From Bryum argenteum (Eukaryota > Streptophyta > Bryopsida > Bryales > Bryaceae): 64,000 nucleotides of DNA. Positions 23,919-35,800 of this stretch are shown in pieces (positions within the stretch are counted from its first letter, which is position 1; each line of letters begins with the position of its first letter). Under the pieces are notes generated by a model. It saw only the letters and a program-made list of their open reading frames with translations. It did no database searches and was not told the origin of the DNA. Where the stretch lies: positions 17,153,001-17,217,000 of the forward strand of contig CM073325.1 in the NCBI GenBank assembly GCA_037043015.1, written 5' to 3'. Both the position numbers and the translations under genes were made by a program.

Positions 23919-25212
23919 TGTCGCGCACCTCTCCTTGAGGAGTGCCCGCAACACCAAGGGCCCAAGGGGGACACCGGAGTGACGCCCGGGCCTTGGGGTG
24001 CCAAGGTGAAGGGAACCTAAGTGGGCCTAGTGTGGGAGAGGACCCCGGGCGTTGGAGACGCCTCTCACCCACGGAGACTAGGAGCCACGAGGGAATGGAC
24101 ATGAGATTATAGAAGCTCATGTTGCCACGATTCCGGGATGCTAAGGAGCACCTCATTTGGAGGTGTGAGCTAAAAGTTATGGGAGTTGGAAGATTGTGGG
24201 ACTAAAGGGAGTGCTGTCCAGGGACAGTGCTGGACTGGGAAGCTGGCCCGGGACTCCCGAATCTTCAGAGGGGCATAACTCCCTCAGTACTTGTCGGAAT
24301 GAGGCAAGTAAGGTGTCTATCGGCATCTACTTGACGAGTAGATGTCGATAGAGTGGTCGCTCGTCGCGTTTGGATGCGGGACAAGGTAGATACGAGCCCT
24401 GGAAGGTTCGGGAAGTCTCCCGGGGCCTTCCAGCGGCTAAGGCATTGGGAGATTGGGTGGTCTTCCAAACCTTAGAGGTGTGAGGGTCCAGCCCTTCACC
24501 TAGGACCAGGGGGCTGCCGAATCCCACAGAGTATACTATGGGGAGGGCTGGTCTCCTCCCCACTCCCATGGTGCCTTGGTGGTGACCAAGGTGGGAGTCC
24601 CAGTGGTGTGGCTAGTGTTGGGGCCTCACCATGGGGACTCCCAAGCCAAGGTGAGTCCCAATGGGTGGAGCTAGTGTTGGAGCTCCACCATGGGGACTCA
24701 AAGTGCAAAATGAGGCACGGTGGGTGGAGCTAGTGTTGGGGCTTCACCACGGTGGCTCATAAGGACAAGGTGAGTCCCGGTGGGGAGCTAGTGTGTTGGG
24801 CTTCACCACGGGGACTCATATAGGCAAAATGAGGACCATGAGTGCTACCGATGTGGGGTGGTGTCTCACCGCCGGCGTTGTGATTACTTGGTGGCCTTGG
24901 GGTCACCATGGTGGTCATGGGCGGTGGTAAGGAGACACCACCAAGTGCGGTTAGGCCGCGTGGTATGGGAGTGCCACCAAGTTGGGCCTTGGACATAAGT
25001 GGAAGTCCGCACCTAACCATTGGCTACCTACGAAGGGGTTGAGTCCCGGTTGCATGAGTAAGAGGGATTGATAACCAAGCGGTGAGCTTGGTGGTTGGTA
25101 TGGAGAGCTAACTTTGTGCATGTGGGGGATGTGCAGAGTTAGCGCTCGTGACACTTGCTAGAGTTGGGAAGAAGTTGGTGTAAGCTAAGGTGAACTAGCA
25201 AGGGTTGCGACA
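23919..25212 (+). repeat. Element B 5' LTR
   Basis: 1294 bp. Its central part (about 24,590-24,830) is an array of imperfect ~60-bp units of the type GGTGAGTCCC...TGGGTGGAGCTAGTGTTGG...CACCATGGGGACTC. It contains the palindrome ATCTACTTGACGAGTAGAT (24,324-24,342). Confidence 0.93.
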
Positions 25213-25230
25213 CTTGGTATCAGAGCAGGC
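25213..25230 (+). other. Element B primer binding site (initiator tRNA-Met)
   Basis: CTTGGTATCAGAGCAGGC directly after the LTR; TGGTATCAGAGC is the standard plant initiator tRNA-Met primer site of chromoviruses and many Copia elements. Confidence 0.9.
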
Positions 25231-25264
25231 TTTTAGTACCCAAGTGCAAAGTTGTGAGGGAGCA

Positions 25265-26578
25265 ATGGGCAAGAAGAAGACCATTGAGGGTGATGAGCCT
25301 GGAGCTTCTAAGCGGCCACGCACGAGGGGGAACAAAGACCCCGATCCTACAAGTGAGGCTCATTCTCATGACTCCAATGAGCAAGCTGTTACTAGTGAGG
25401 GCAATGAGCAAATGGAATTGTCACTTCAAGAGGAGCCCTTGGGTGAAGAGGAGCGCTCTAGGTCGAGACGCCTAGAGTCTTCCCAAGGGGTGGAAAGACA
25501 AGATCCTCAATTGGCTTTCCAAATGAGAATGCTTGAGTTCATGGACTCCGTGAATCAAGAGCTCAAGCGTGGGAAGGAAGAAAGGGATCGCCAAGAGAGG
25601 TTGATTGAACACCTCATGATGCAAGGGTCCCGACCTTCATCTTCCACCAAAAAGTTGGCTAAGGTAAACATGCCAAGCACCTTCTCGGGACTTGGTAAGG
25701 CAAGGAAGGTGAAGGAATTCCTTCTTGAGATGGATAACTACTATGATGTCCAAAAGCCGGATGAGGAGGACAAGGTTTCCATTGCGGTGACATTTCTCAA
25801 GGATCATGCTCTTCAATGGTGGACAAGCAAAAAGGAGCAAGAGCCGGAGTTGGTGGCAAACTTGACTTGGGGTGGCTTCAAAGACTTGTTGAGTGAACGC
25901 TTCACACCGTAGTATCGGGAGTTGAGGGAAGGCATGAACTTGGTGCAAATGAGGCACACCGGGTCTCTCAAGGCCTATGTGCGTGACTTCAATGCCCAAA
26001 TGAATGCCACACCCAAGATGGATGAGTTCTCTAAGAAGTGCATCTTTTTGGGTGGGCTTCAAAAGTGGGTGGTGGATGCCTTGTTCAAGTTCCCAAAACT
26101 TCCTGAGGATGTGGCGGGCATCATCAAGATTGTTGAAAGGATTGAGGCTGATGGACCCGAGAGGAAGTCAAGTGGCCCCTCTCAACAAAGTGGATCAAAT
26201 AGGAATGCGGCTCGAGGCAAAGAGCGCAAGAAGTTTGGCTTTGGCAACAAACACAAGGGACAAGTGGATGGTGGAGCCTCTAACAAAAAGGAACACCAAG
26301 GGGGAAAGCCATCAAAAGGGGGAGACAAAGGTGATGACACCAAGGCCAAGAGGTGCCATGGTTGTGGCAAGATTGGCCACTTCATTGCGGAGTGCCCCGA
26401 CAAGAAGGTGAGTACCATTGCAAGTTTTGCTTGTGTTGAAGACCGCATACTAGAAGGAGGTTTTGTGGCCAAGGCAAGTAGCCTCAAGCCAAGGCCGGGC
26501 CTCTTGTTTCTTGAGGCCCAAGTGAAGGACAAAGATGTCTCATGTTTGGTTGATACAGGGCAACGCACTCCTTCATGA
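25265..26578 (+). pseudogene. Element B gag, with an in-frame stop
   Basis: Starts MGKKKTIEG. A basic N-terminus is followed by a capsid region (VKEFLLEMDNYYDVQKP...HALQWWTSKK) and a CCHC knuckle, CHGCGKIGHFIAEC, near 26,356. TAG at 25,910-25,912 after RFTP replaces a codon that is often Gln in this context. The downstream frame runs into the protease DTG and then breaks where a run of four G seems to have lost one base (26,560). Confidence 0.88.
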
Positions 26579-29500
26579 GTCCCAAACTAGCAAGGGAGTT
26601 GGGCTTGCCACCGCAAAAAGGCAAGCAAGCCCATCAATGTGCGTTTTGCAAAGGGCGAACCGCACAAGACGGAGGAAGTGGCGTTGCAAGTGACCTTGAA
26701 GTGTGGGACATTGGAGTTTGTTGAGAATTTCACATTATGTGAGATGGATGAGGTAGACCTCATCTTAGGGGATACCTTCTTTGAGGCGCACACAAATGAT
26801 GTGAGGCGCAAGCCCAAGACGGTTAGTGGTGCGCCGTGATGGCAAGGAGTTAGTGTTGAAGTTAACTCGTGGCCCTTCAATAGCGGGGGGCAAATTAAAC
26901 TTGGTCTCTTTAGACCAAATGTTGGAACATCAATTTGTGGTGATGGCTCGTGAAGAGCAACTTGGGCATGAGGGGAAGGGGGTGCAACAACCACTTCCCA
27001 AAGAAATTCAAGAGGTGTTGGCCAAGTACAAGGATGTGCTTACCAATGAGTTACCCAAAGAGCTACCCCAAGAAGAGAAGTGGATCACAAGATCGAGGTG
27101 CTACCTGGAGCTGAGCCACCTTCTAAGGCACCTTATCGGTTAAACCAAAAAGAGTTGATGGAGCTAAAGAAGCAACTAAACGACTTGTTGGAAAGGGGTT
27201 ATGTGAGACCAAGCAAGTCACCATATGGTGCACCGGTCCTCTTTGTGGACAAGAAGGATGGCAAGCTTAGGATGTGCATTGATTATAGGGCCTTGAATAA
27301 GGTGACCATCAAGAACAACTACCCTTTGCCTCGAATTGATGATCTCTTTGATAGATTGGCGGGAGCTAAGTACTTTAGTCGCATAGACTTGAAGTCGGGT
27401 TACTACCAAATCCGCATTGCGGATGCGGATGTAGAAAAGACCGCGTGCCGCACAAGGTATGGGTCTTATGAGTTCCTTGTGATGCCCTTTGGGTTGTGCA
27501 ATGCACCCTCAACATTCACAACCCTTATGAACACCATCTTTCGAGAGGAAATGGATGACTTTGTGATTGTCTACATCGATGACATCTTGGTGTTTTCCAA
27601 GACGGCCGAGGAACATGCAAGGCACCTTGAGGCAGTACTCATGAAGCTTAGAGACAACAAGCTTTATGCTAATGGGGAAAAGAGTGAGTTTGCACAACTT
27701 GAGATGGAGTTCTTGGGCCATGTGGTTACCGGAGATGGAATCAAGCCGGACATGAAGAAGGTGAAGGCAATTCAAGAGTGGAAGCGCCTTTCACAAAAAA
27801 GGACTTAGGTCATTCCTTGGCCTAGCAAACTACTATCGCCGCTTCATACGCAACTTCTCTAAGATTGCCAAGCCTTTGTCCGACTTGTTGAAAAAGGGGT
27901 GAACCAAGTATGGGATGAATTTTGCTACCAAGCCTTTGAGGAACTCAAGAACAAGTTGTCATCTCCACCAAAGGTTGAAGTTCCCCGAGTTTGATAAGCC
28001 CTTTGAGGTCCACACGATGCAAGTGACTTTGCCATTGGAGGCGTCTTGATGCAAGATGGTAGGCCAATTGCCTATGAGAGCAAGAAGTTGGATGGGTGTC
28101 AAAGGAGATGGCCAACTCACGAGAAGGAGCTCTTTGCGGTGGTGCATTGTTTGAAGACATGGCAACATTACTTGGGGTTGCACAAGACTAAGGTCTACAC
28201 CGATAATGTGTCTTTGAAGTATTTTGAGACACAAGCACAAATGAGTGCCAAACAATTGAGGTGGCATGATGCTTTGGCGCTCATGAATGTGGACTTGATC
28301 CACAAACCGGGCCGTGACAATGTGGTGCCGGATGCGCTAAGTAGAAAGGAAGAGTTTCATGCCATGAGCACCACCCAAGTCTTGCGGCTCATGTATAAGG
28401 GTGAAGGCAATTGGGAACGGCGGATAAGAGAGGGGTACATGAAGGACCCCGAGGCACAACAAATGCTTGGTATCTTAGGAAGGGCAAGAAGCTCAAGGAG
28501 ATCAAGTTGGTGAATGGATTGCTCAAGTATAAGCAAAGTAGGGTGTATGCTCCTCAAGGCAAGCTTAGATTGTTGGTTTTGAAGGAGGAACATGATAGTC
28601 CCATAGCCGGCCATAGGGAGAAAAGGCTACCATTGCAACGGTGTCAAGGAGGTACTATTGGCCGGGGATGAAAGATGACATAACCCACTTTGTGAAGACT
28701 TGTGTGAAGTGCCAACTTAACCGGCTTCATATCAAAAGCAAGCGGGCTTGTTGCAACCATTGCCAATTCCGCCGGGTCCTTGGCATAGTGTGTCTATGGA
28801 CTTCATCACAAGCCTTCCCGAGTCGCAAGGGTATGATGCCATCTTAGTGATGGTGGATCGGTTTAGCAAGTTGGCTCATATGGTGCCAACTAGAGGAACT
28901 CGAAATCGCGCTTGAGACCGCCAAGATCTTTCTCGATGCATGGTGGAAGCATCACGGGTTGCCAAGAAGAGTGATTGTGTCGATCGAGACCCAAAGTTCA
29001 CAAGTGCATTTTGGAGACACTTCTTTAGGAAGGTGGGAACCAAGTTGACATTTAGCACGCGCCTTCATCCCCAAACAGACGGGCAAACCGAAAGGGTGAA
29101 TGGGGTCTTGAACCAATACTTGAGGAACTTTGTGAGTGCGGACCAACGTGATTGGGTAGACTATGTGGGGTTGGCGGAGTTCGATTACAATGCGGCCACA
29201 CACTCGGCGACTAAAGAGTCACCTTTCAAAGTGGCCTATGGAGTGGAGCCACTCCAACCTCGCCGACTTAGCTCTCGAGGGGGCACATTCAACACCGAGT
29301 TCAACCAAGATGGTGAAGACTTGGCCAAGAAGCGGGAACATATGTTGGAAAAAACCAAGTTGTTGTTGGAGAAGGCAAGAAGGCGCTATGAGAAGCAAGT
29401 CAATGCCGGAAGACGTGAAGTGGAGTATGAGGTGGGACAAAAGGTGTTGTTGAATGTGAAGAACTTCACCATGCCCGAAGGCCTCACTCCAAAGTTCATG

Positions 29501-29884
29501 TCCAAGTTTGCGGGTCCGTTTCCCATTGTGGAACGGGTGTTCAAAGATGTGTATAAGTTGGAGCTACCACCCGAGATCAAAGTGCATCCAACATTCCATG
29601 TTTCATTGTTAAAGCCATTCAAGGAGGATACCTTGTGGCCGGATCGCAAGCAAGTGATTCGCCACCACCGTGAGTTGGTTGGACAACATTTGGAATATGA
29701 GGTAGAGGCCATCCTCAAGAGTAGGAACCTCAAAAACAAGAGCAAGGAATACCTTGTGAAGTGGCGAGGATACCACGAGAAAGAAGCAACGTGGGTGGCG
29801 GCAAAGGACATGGTGAATGCTAAGGAGGTGGTGGAGAACTTTGAGAAGAATAGGAGCTCCAACAAGAAGCAACGTAGGCATTGA
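26540..29884 (+). pseudogene. Element B pol, frameshifted, with C-terminal chromodomain
   Basis: Protease ligand DTG near 26,555. RT at 27,080-27,808 with [21 protein letters not shown] and VYIDDILVF (YIDD). RNase H at about 28,010-28,340. Integrase zinc module with CVKCQLNR at about 28,700, then the DDE core (VDRDPKFTS; HPQTDGQTERVN at about 29,070). The chromodomain EYEVEAILKSR...YLVKWRGYHEKEATW lies at about 29,695-29,820. At least five single-base frameshifts, several in short homopolymers. The chromodomain targets integration to marked chromatin. Confidence 0.9.
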
Positions 29885-30680
29885 TGAGGACATCAACCTC
29901 CATAGTGGGGAGGATGACTTGTAGCTTCGCGTACATCCACAACACTTGTACTTGTTCTTTGGATTTGGCAATAAAGTTTGGCTTTGGTGTGTGCAAAGAG
30001 AAAGAGTATGAGATGGAGTCCTAGTCTTGTACTTGTGCTAAGTTGGTGGAAGAGGGGGAATAGAGATGTGAAACCGAGTTGGGAAGGCCGAGTAATGGGG
30101 ACCAAGGCTAGGAGAAAGAGTGGATAAAACCATGAAGTCCCTTGGCCTTGGGCTTGTCCGGGCGGGGACAAGGTAATGGCGCGTGCTCATAAAAGCGCCA
30201 CTCCCACAAACTAGTGCAAGCTAGTGCATGGGAGTCATGAACCCATGCCTTGAAAGAGATAGTGGGATCCGAGTTGGGCGGAACTTGGCATTACCCCCGT
30301 GCGATCGAGTCGTGGTGTAAAAGCCATCTTGGGTTTGCAACCAAGACAACTTGGTGGAAGCATTGAGGTCCAGCCTAGTAGTCAAGGAAGAAGTGTTAGG
30401 CTAGTGGAGCCTAACTTGGAGAGCCAAGGTAAGGGCAATCCAAGAGGGTCTCAAAGTAGGTGGGTCTAGAGTAGTTTAGTTGCCTTGGAAGAAGTCCAGG
30501 GTTCTAAACGGACCACCTAGTGACGACACCTTTGAGACTTTGCCAAAGTTTGAGAGTGCATTGTGGGGTCGCGCCTGGTGAAACACAATGCTGCACCAAT
30601 GGGGATGGCAACCCAAGAGTTGGTGTGACCGACTACAAGTATAGTCGATGAGGGCATCGACTCCATTAGGTGGGGGTGAG
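29885..30680 (+). other. Element B 3' untranslated region and polypurine tract
   Basis: About 800 bp without ORF between the chromodomain stop and the 3' LTR. It ends in the purine-rich AGGTGGGGGTGAG immediately before TGTCGCG at 30,681, which is the likely plus-strand primer. A second purine block, GTGGGGAGGATGA, follows the stop codon. Confidence 0.7.
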
Positions 30681-31972
30681 TGTCGCGCACCTCTCCTTGA
30701 GGAGTGCCCGCAACACCAAGGGCCCAAGGGGGACACCGGAGTGACGCCCGGGCCTTGGGGTGCCAAGGTGAAGGGAACCTAAGTGGGCCTAGTGTGGGAG
30801 AGGACCCCGGGCGTTGGAGACGCCTCACCCCCACGGAGACTAGGAGCCACGAGGGAATGGACATGAGATTATAGAAGCTCATGTTGCCACGATTCCGGAT
30901 GCTAAGGAGCACCTCATTTGGAGGTGTGAGCTAAAAGTTATGGGAGTTGGAAGATTGTGGGACTAAAGGAGTGCTGTCCAGGGACAGTGCTGGACTGGGA
31001 AGCTGGCCCGGGACTCCCGAATCTTCAGAGGGGCATAACTCCCTCAGTACTTGTCGGAATGAGGCAAGTAAGGTGTCTATCGGCATCTACTTGACGAGTA
31101 GATGTCGATAGAGTGGTCGCTCGTCGCGTTTGGATGCGGGACAAGGTAGATACGAGCCCTGGAAGGTTCGGGAAGTCTCCCGGGGCCTTCCAGCGGCTAA
31201 GGCATTGGGAGATTGGGTGGTCTTCCAAACCTTAGAGGTGTGAGGGTCCAGCCCTTCACCTAGGACCAGGGGCTGCCGAATCCCACAGAGTATACTATGG
31301 GGAGGGCTGGTCTCCTCCCCACTCCCATGGTGCCTTGGTGGTGACCAAGGTGGGAGTCCCGAGTGGTGTGGCTAGTGTTGGGGCCTCACCATGGGGACTC
31401 CCAAGCCAAGGTGAGTCCCAATGGGTGGAGCTAGTGTTGGAGCTCCACCATGGGGACTCAAAGTGCAAAATGAGGCACGGTGGGTGGAGCTAGTGTTGGG
31501 GCTTCACCACGGTGGCTCATAAGGACAAGGTGAGTCCCGGTGGGGGAGCTAGTGTTGGGGCTTCACCACGGGGACTCATATAGGCAAAATGAGGACCATG
31601 AGTGCTACCGATGTGGGGTGGTGTCTCACCGCCGGCGTTGTGATTACTTGGTGGCCTTGGGGTCACCATGGTGGTCATGGGCGGTGGTAAGGAGACACCA
31701 CCAAGTGCGGTTAGGCCGCGTGGTATGGGAGTGCCACCAAGTTGGGCCTTGGACATAAGTGGAAGTCCGCACCTAACCATTGGCTACCTACGAAGGGGTT
31801 GAGTCCCGGTTGCATGAGTAAGAGGGATTGATAACCAAGCGGTGAGCTTGGTGGTTGGTATGGAGAGCTAACTTTGTGCATGTGGGGGATGTGCAGAGTT
31901 AGCGCTCGTGACACTTGCTAGAGTTGGGAAGAAGTTGGTGTAAGCTAAGGTGAACTAGCAAGGGTTGCGACA
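30681..31972 (+). repeat. Element B 3' LTR
   Basis: 1292 bp. Nearly identical to the 5' LTR; the differences I see are mostly single-base changes in length of G, C or A runs (for example AAAGGGAG versus AAAGGAG, CAGGGGGC versus CAGGGGC). TSD ATCTT follows. Confidence 0.93.
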
Positions 31973-31977
31973 ATCTT

Positions 31978-32012
31978 GGTTGCCACAGATTACACCACCA
32001 AATGGGTAGAGG
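31978..32012 (+). pseudogene. Element A integrase, 35-bp fragment between B and C
   Basis: Encodes VATDYTTKWVE, the start of the integrase core with its first catalytic Asp. It fits exactly between the fragments left of B and right of C. Confidence 0.85.
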
Positions 32013-32208
32013 TGTCAGAACGGAGACTACTAACAGAGAAGCATGAATAACACAATACTATAACATAATGTAATTGACGAAATGACCAGTGAAGGCAGAC
32101 GTGCCTTCACTGGCCTTTTATACAGGAAGATATGGCAGTTAATGCCAACTGCTAATAACTACCGCTGGGTCCTACGCATGGTTGGCGGCCCACGGCCCAG
32201 TCCTAACA
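32013..32208 (-). repeat. Element C 3' LTR
   Basis: 196 bp, identical to the copy at 38,829-39,024. The end of the pol frame (stop at 32,172-32,174) lies inside it. The polypurine tract follows on its right (CCCCCCCTTCTAGG in plus-strand view, 32,212-32,226). Confidence 0.93.
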
Positions 32209-35200
32209 TTACCCCCCCTTCTAGGTATAGCTGGTGGTTGGGGAGCATCTGGATGTAGTCTGTGAAAAGCCTGAACCATGAGTGGGGCGTTGTGTAAATG
32301 ACCTGCGGGCTCCCAGGAGTCTTGCTCAGGGCCATAACCCTTCCACGACACCAAATACTGCAGCCGCCGTCCACGTCCAACAATTCGCGAGTCTAGTACT
32401 TGACGGACCTCCCATTCCATATCCCCAGCTGGGGTGATTACCGGAGGCGGTGGTCGTTGCTGCCGGCCTGGAATTGTATCGGGGCGGTAGGGTTCTAAAA
32501 CAGCAACGTGAAATACATTGTGAATGCGCAGGGTGTGTGGTAACTGGAGACGGTAAACTAGATCAGAGAGTTTGGCGATGATCGTAAATGGCCCGAGGAA
32601 CTTAGGACCTAGTTTCTTGGACGGAGACGTTGTCGCTACATGCTCACTGCGGAGGAGCACCTTGTCACCTACATAGTACCGGGGTGAGTCCTGTACGTGA
32701 CGATCATAGTGGCGCTTGGCCTGTTCTCCGGCAATCTGGATCATTGTCTTGATCTCCTCATGGACTTGATGTAACAGCCGAACTCTGTCTTCTGCAGCCG
32801 GTACAATCGAAGTCGTAGGCTTGCTGAAGGACATTGTCGGGTGATAGCCATATGTTGCGTAAAAGGGAGAGAAACCTGTTGCAGAGTGGACGGAATTGTT
32901 GTAGGCAAACTCAGCTACCGGAAGAAGATCAGCCCAATCATCTTGGCGCTTAGTTGTGAACATACGGAGAATCTGCTCCAAGTATTGGTTCACCCGTTCC
33001 GTCTGTCCATCTGATTGAGGATGAAAAGCTGTTGTTGGGGCGGCCTGGATACGTAGAAGCTCATGAAGTCGCCGCATGAACTTGGAGACAAAAACTGCAC
33101 CGCGATCAGAGATTAAGTCGGTAGGAGTACCATGATGTTTCCAGACATGTTGTAGATACAGCTTGGCGGTACCAGCAGCGTCTATAGTTTCCGTGGTGGG
33201 AATGAAGTGAGCCAACTTCGTATTCTTGTCGACCACCACCATTATTGCGTCGTAGTTGTCGCTGAGAGGAAGCTTGACGATGAAGTCAACTGATACTCGT
33301 TTCCATGGCGCTTCCGCTGCCGGGATGGGCTGGAGAAGGCCGTAACGGGGATGTCGGGTGGGCTTGGACCTCTGACAGAGGTCGCAACCGTCGACATATC
33401 GGTGTACATATCTGGTCAAAGACGGCCAGTAGAACGTACGTGCTACTAGGTCCACCGTCTTTGCACGTCCTAAATGCCCAGCAGCGGGTGCGTCGTGGCG
33501 TGAACGGAGGATCTGTCGTTTCAACTCTTCGTTGTCTGGGACCATAACTGCCGCTCGGAAAAGTAACAGTCCGTCGCTGAAGGTATAATCTTGAAATTGG
33601 CGACGTAATTGTGCTGGGGCTTCGCCAGAGCGTGTTGTCAGAAATCCAAGGATTGGTCCAAGTGTGGGGTCCACCGGGGTAACTTCCTTGATCCGCTGAA
33701 AGATCCGGTCATCGCTCCATAATGGACTAACTGTCTCCAACATTGCTAACCGTAGCAAAGGTCTTGTATTGTTGTCCGTAGCAAGAGTGTCAAATCTCCG
33801 GGAAAGCATATCCGCACGTCCGTTGAGAGCTCCAGGACGATGTTCTATGACAAAGTTGTATGCTGAGAGAAGTTCCGACCACCGAGCCTGTCGGCGGTTC
33901 AAGACCTTGGTAGTCATGAACTGTTCCAAGTTCTTATGATCAGAGATTACCCGAATCTGATGAGGCGAGCCCTCGAGATATACGCGCCAGTCTTGAAAAG
34001 CCAAGACAATACTCAAAAGTTCTTTGTCATAAATGTCGTAATTCTCCTCAGCTGCAGACATCTTTGAACTGCGATACGCACATGGATGTAGGAGCCCATC
34101 AAGGCCGTACTGAGAGAGAACGCCACCGGTAGCCGTATCGGAAGCGTCCGTCTCCAGGATGAAAGGTTTGTCAAATTGTAGATGGAGTAATACCGGTGCT
34201 TCCGTAAAACGGCGACGAAGCTCCCTGAAAGCCGCCTCCGTTTCCGGGGTCCATGCGAACGGCTGGCCCTTCCTCGTAAGTCGGGTAAGAGGAACTGCGA
34301 TCTGTGAATAGCCACCAATAAACCTCCGATAGAAGTTGGCAAATCCCAAGAATGCCTGGACTTCACGAAGGGTCTTCGGTGTGGGCCAGTCCTTGAGAAC
34401 AGCTACCTTGTCCTGGCACATCTCGAGTCCTCGGCTCGAAACCACAAGCCCCAGAAACTCCACTGACTCTTTGTGAAATTCGCACTTTGATAGTTTGGCG
34501 TACAGTCCGTGCTGCTGGAGGCGCCCCAATACCTCCCGAACCACCGGTCGATGTTCTTTCAAAGTCTTGGAGAAGATGAGTATGTCGTCGAGGTAGATCA
34601 CTACTGAGATGTCGAGTAGGTCCCCAAATATCGTTTGCATGTGAGCCTGAAACTGGGCTGGGGCATTGGTAAGCCCAAATGGCATCACCAAATACTCGTA
34701 GAGGCCATATCGGGTTTTGAAGGCCGTCTTATACTCATGTCCCGCGGCCATCCGAACCCGATGGTATGCCTGACGAACATCGAGCTTAGTAAACACCTTG
34801 GCCCCTACGAGGCAATCTGTTAATTCCGGGATCAAAGGCAGCGGGTACCTATTTTTTATGGTCACATTGTTAAAATTCCGATAATCAATACAGACGCGGA
34901 GGGTTCTGTCCTTCTTCTTTGCAAATATGATTGGCGCAGAAACAGGGGACTGGGATCGTCGAATCCAACCCTTGCCAAGGTGGTCGTCGAGGTACTTGCG
35001 CAACTCTTCTAATTCCGCAGGAGACATGGGCCTCAACCCCATGTTGCGGGGCTCGTGTCCCTCCTTAAACTCTATCTTCATGTCAGAAGGTCCGTGCTGA
35101 GGAAGTGCGTTGGAGGCCTCCTCACTGAATGCCCCTTCTAGGTCAACGTAGTCCAAGGGAAGTGCCACCGCAGGTTGTGCTTGGACTGAAGAGAGCTCGG

Positions 35201-35800
35201 AGATCTCCAATGAGTATAAGTCAACTCCCTTGGTTGCTTGCCGAAATTTCGGTGGAGACGACAAGGTCGGCCGGATAGCAAGGACCTCGGATGGCAAAGA
35301 GGTCGGTAAACAGTGTTCTCCGCAGAAAGAGGAAGTAAATCGAACCACTCCGGTAGACCATCGGATGTCGGGGTCATGTCGCCATAGCCAAGGGGTGCCA
35401 AGTACACAGTCGTAGCGTCCGGTGTTGGTGATATCAGCCGTGAGGGTCTCAGCGTGGTCCCCAATCACCAGCTGAAAAGTTGCCTCGTGGGTCACTAAGT
35501 CTGTGTTGATAACGCGCCCGTCGATTACCCGAACCTCGCGGGGGGTGGACTTTACGGTAATCGTGGCGTGGCTAGCCTCAGCGAAAGTAGGATTTATGAA
35601 CACACCAGTGGCTCCAGAGTCCACCAATAACGTGGCTGGTCGTCCGTTGGCTTTTCCTGCTAGCTTTAAGTGTGTCCCGGGGTCGGTGGTCGCACGTAGA
35701 AAAAGTGGCTCCTCCTTCGGACTTGGCGTGTCAATCAGTGCCTGTTTGTATGTTGTGGTCTTTGCAGTTTGGCAAGGGCTCGGGTACTGAGCCGAAGGTA
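32172..35800 (-). CDS. Element C pol polyprotein (PR-RT-RNaseH-IN-chromodomain)
   Basis: 1151 residues from the first Met at 35,627, and open further upstream to the end of gag in the -1 frame, so expression by -1 frameshift is likely. Protease LLVDSGATGVF. RT has APIIFAKKKDRTLRVCIDYRN and [11 protein letters not shown] (YLDD). RNase H has LETDASDTATGG. The integrase zinc module is HDAPAAGH...CDLCQRS; the DDE core has VDFIVKLP, ISDRGAVF and FHPQSDGQTERVN. The chromodomain WEVRQVLDSRIV...YLVSWKGYGPEQDSWEP is near the end. The last residues are read through the polypurine tract into the LTR. Confidence 0.93.

Larger units (their letters stand above)
23919..31972 (+). mobile_element. Element B: Ty3/gypsy chromovirus with tRNA-Met primer
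   Basis: LTRs 23,919-25,212 and 30,681-31,972 (TGTCGCGCACC...GTTGCGACA); TSD ATCTT at 23,914-23,918 and 31,973-31,977. The primer site TTGGTATCAGAGC matches initiator tRNA-Met. Order: gag with one CCHC knuckle, protease, RT, RNase H, integrase, chromodomain, about 800 bp of non-coding sequence, polypurine tract, LTR. The coding region has one nonsense codon and several frameshifts, yet the LTRs are almost identical. Inserted in the integrase of element A. Confidence 0.95.

Noticed and set aside
24590-24830. Regular ~60-bp repeats that at first look like a CRISPR array
   Set aside because: They vary in sequence, sit inside an LTR that occurs twice, and this is a plant nuclear genome.
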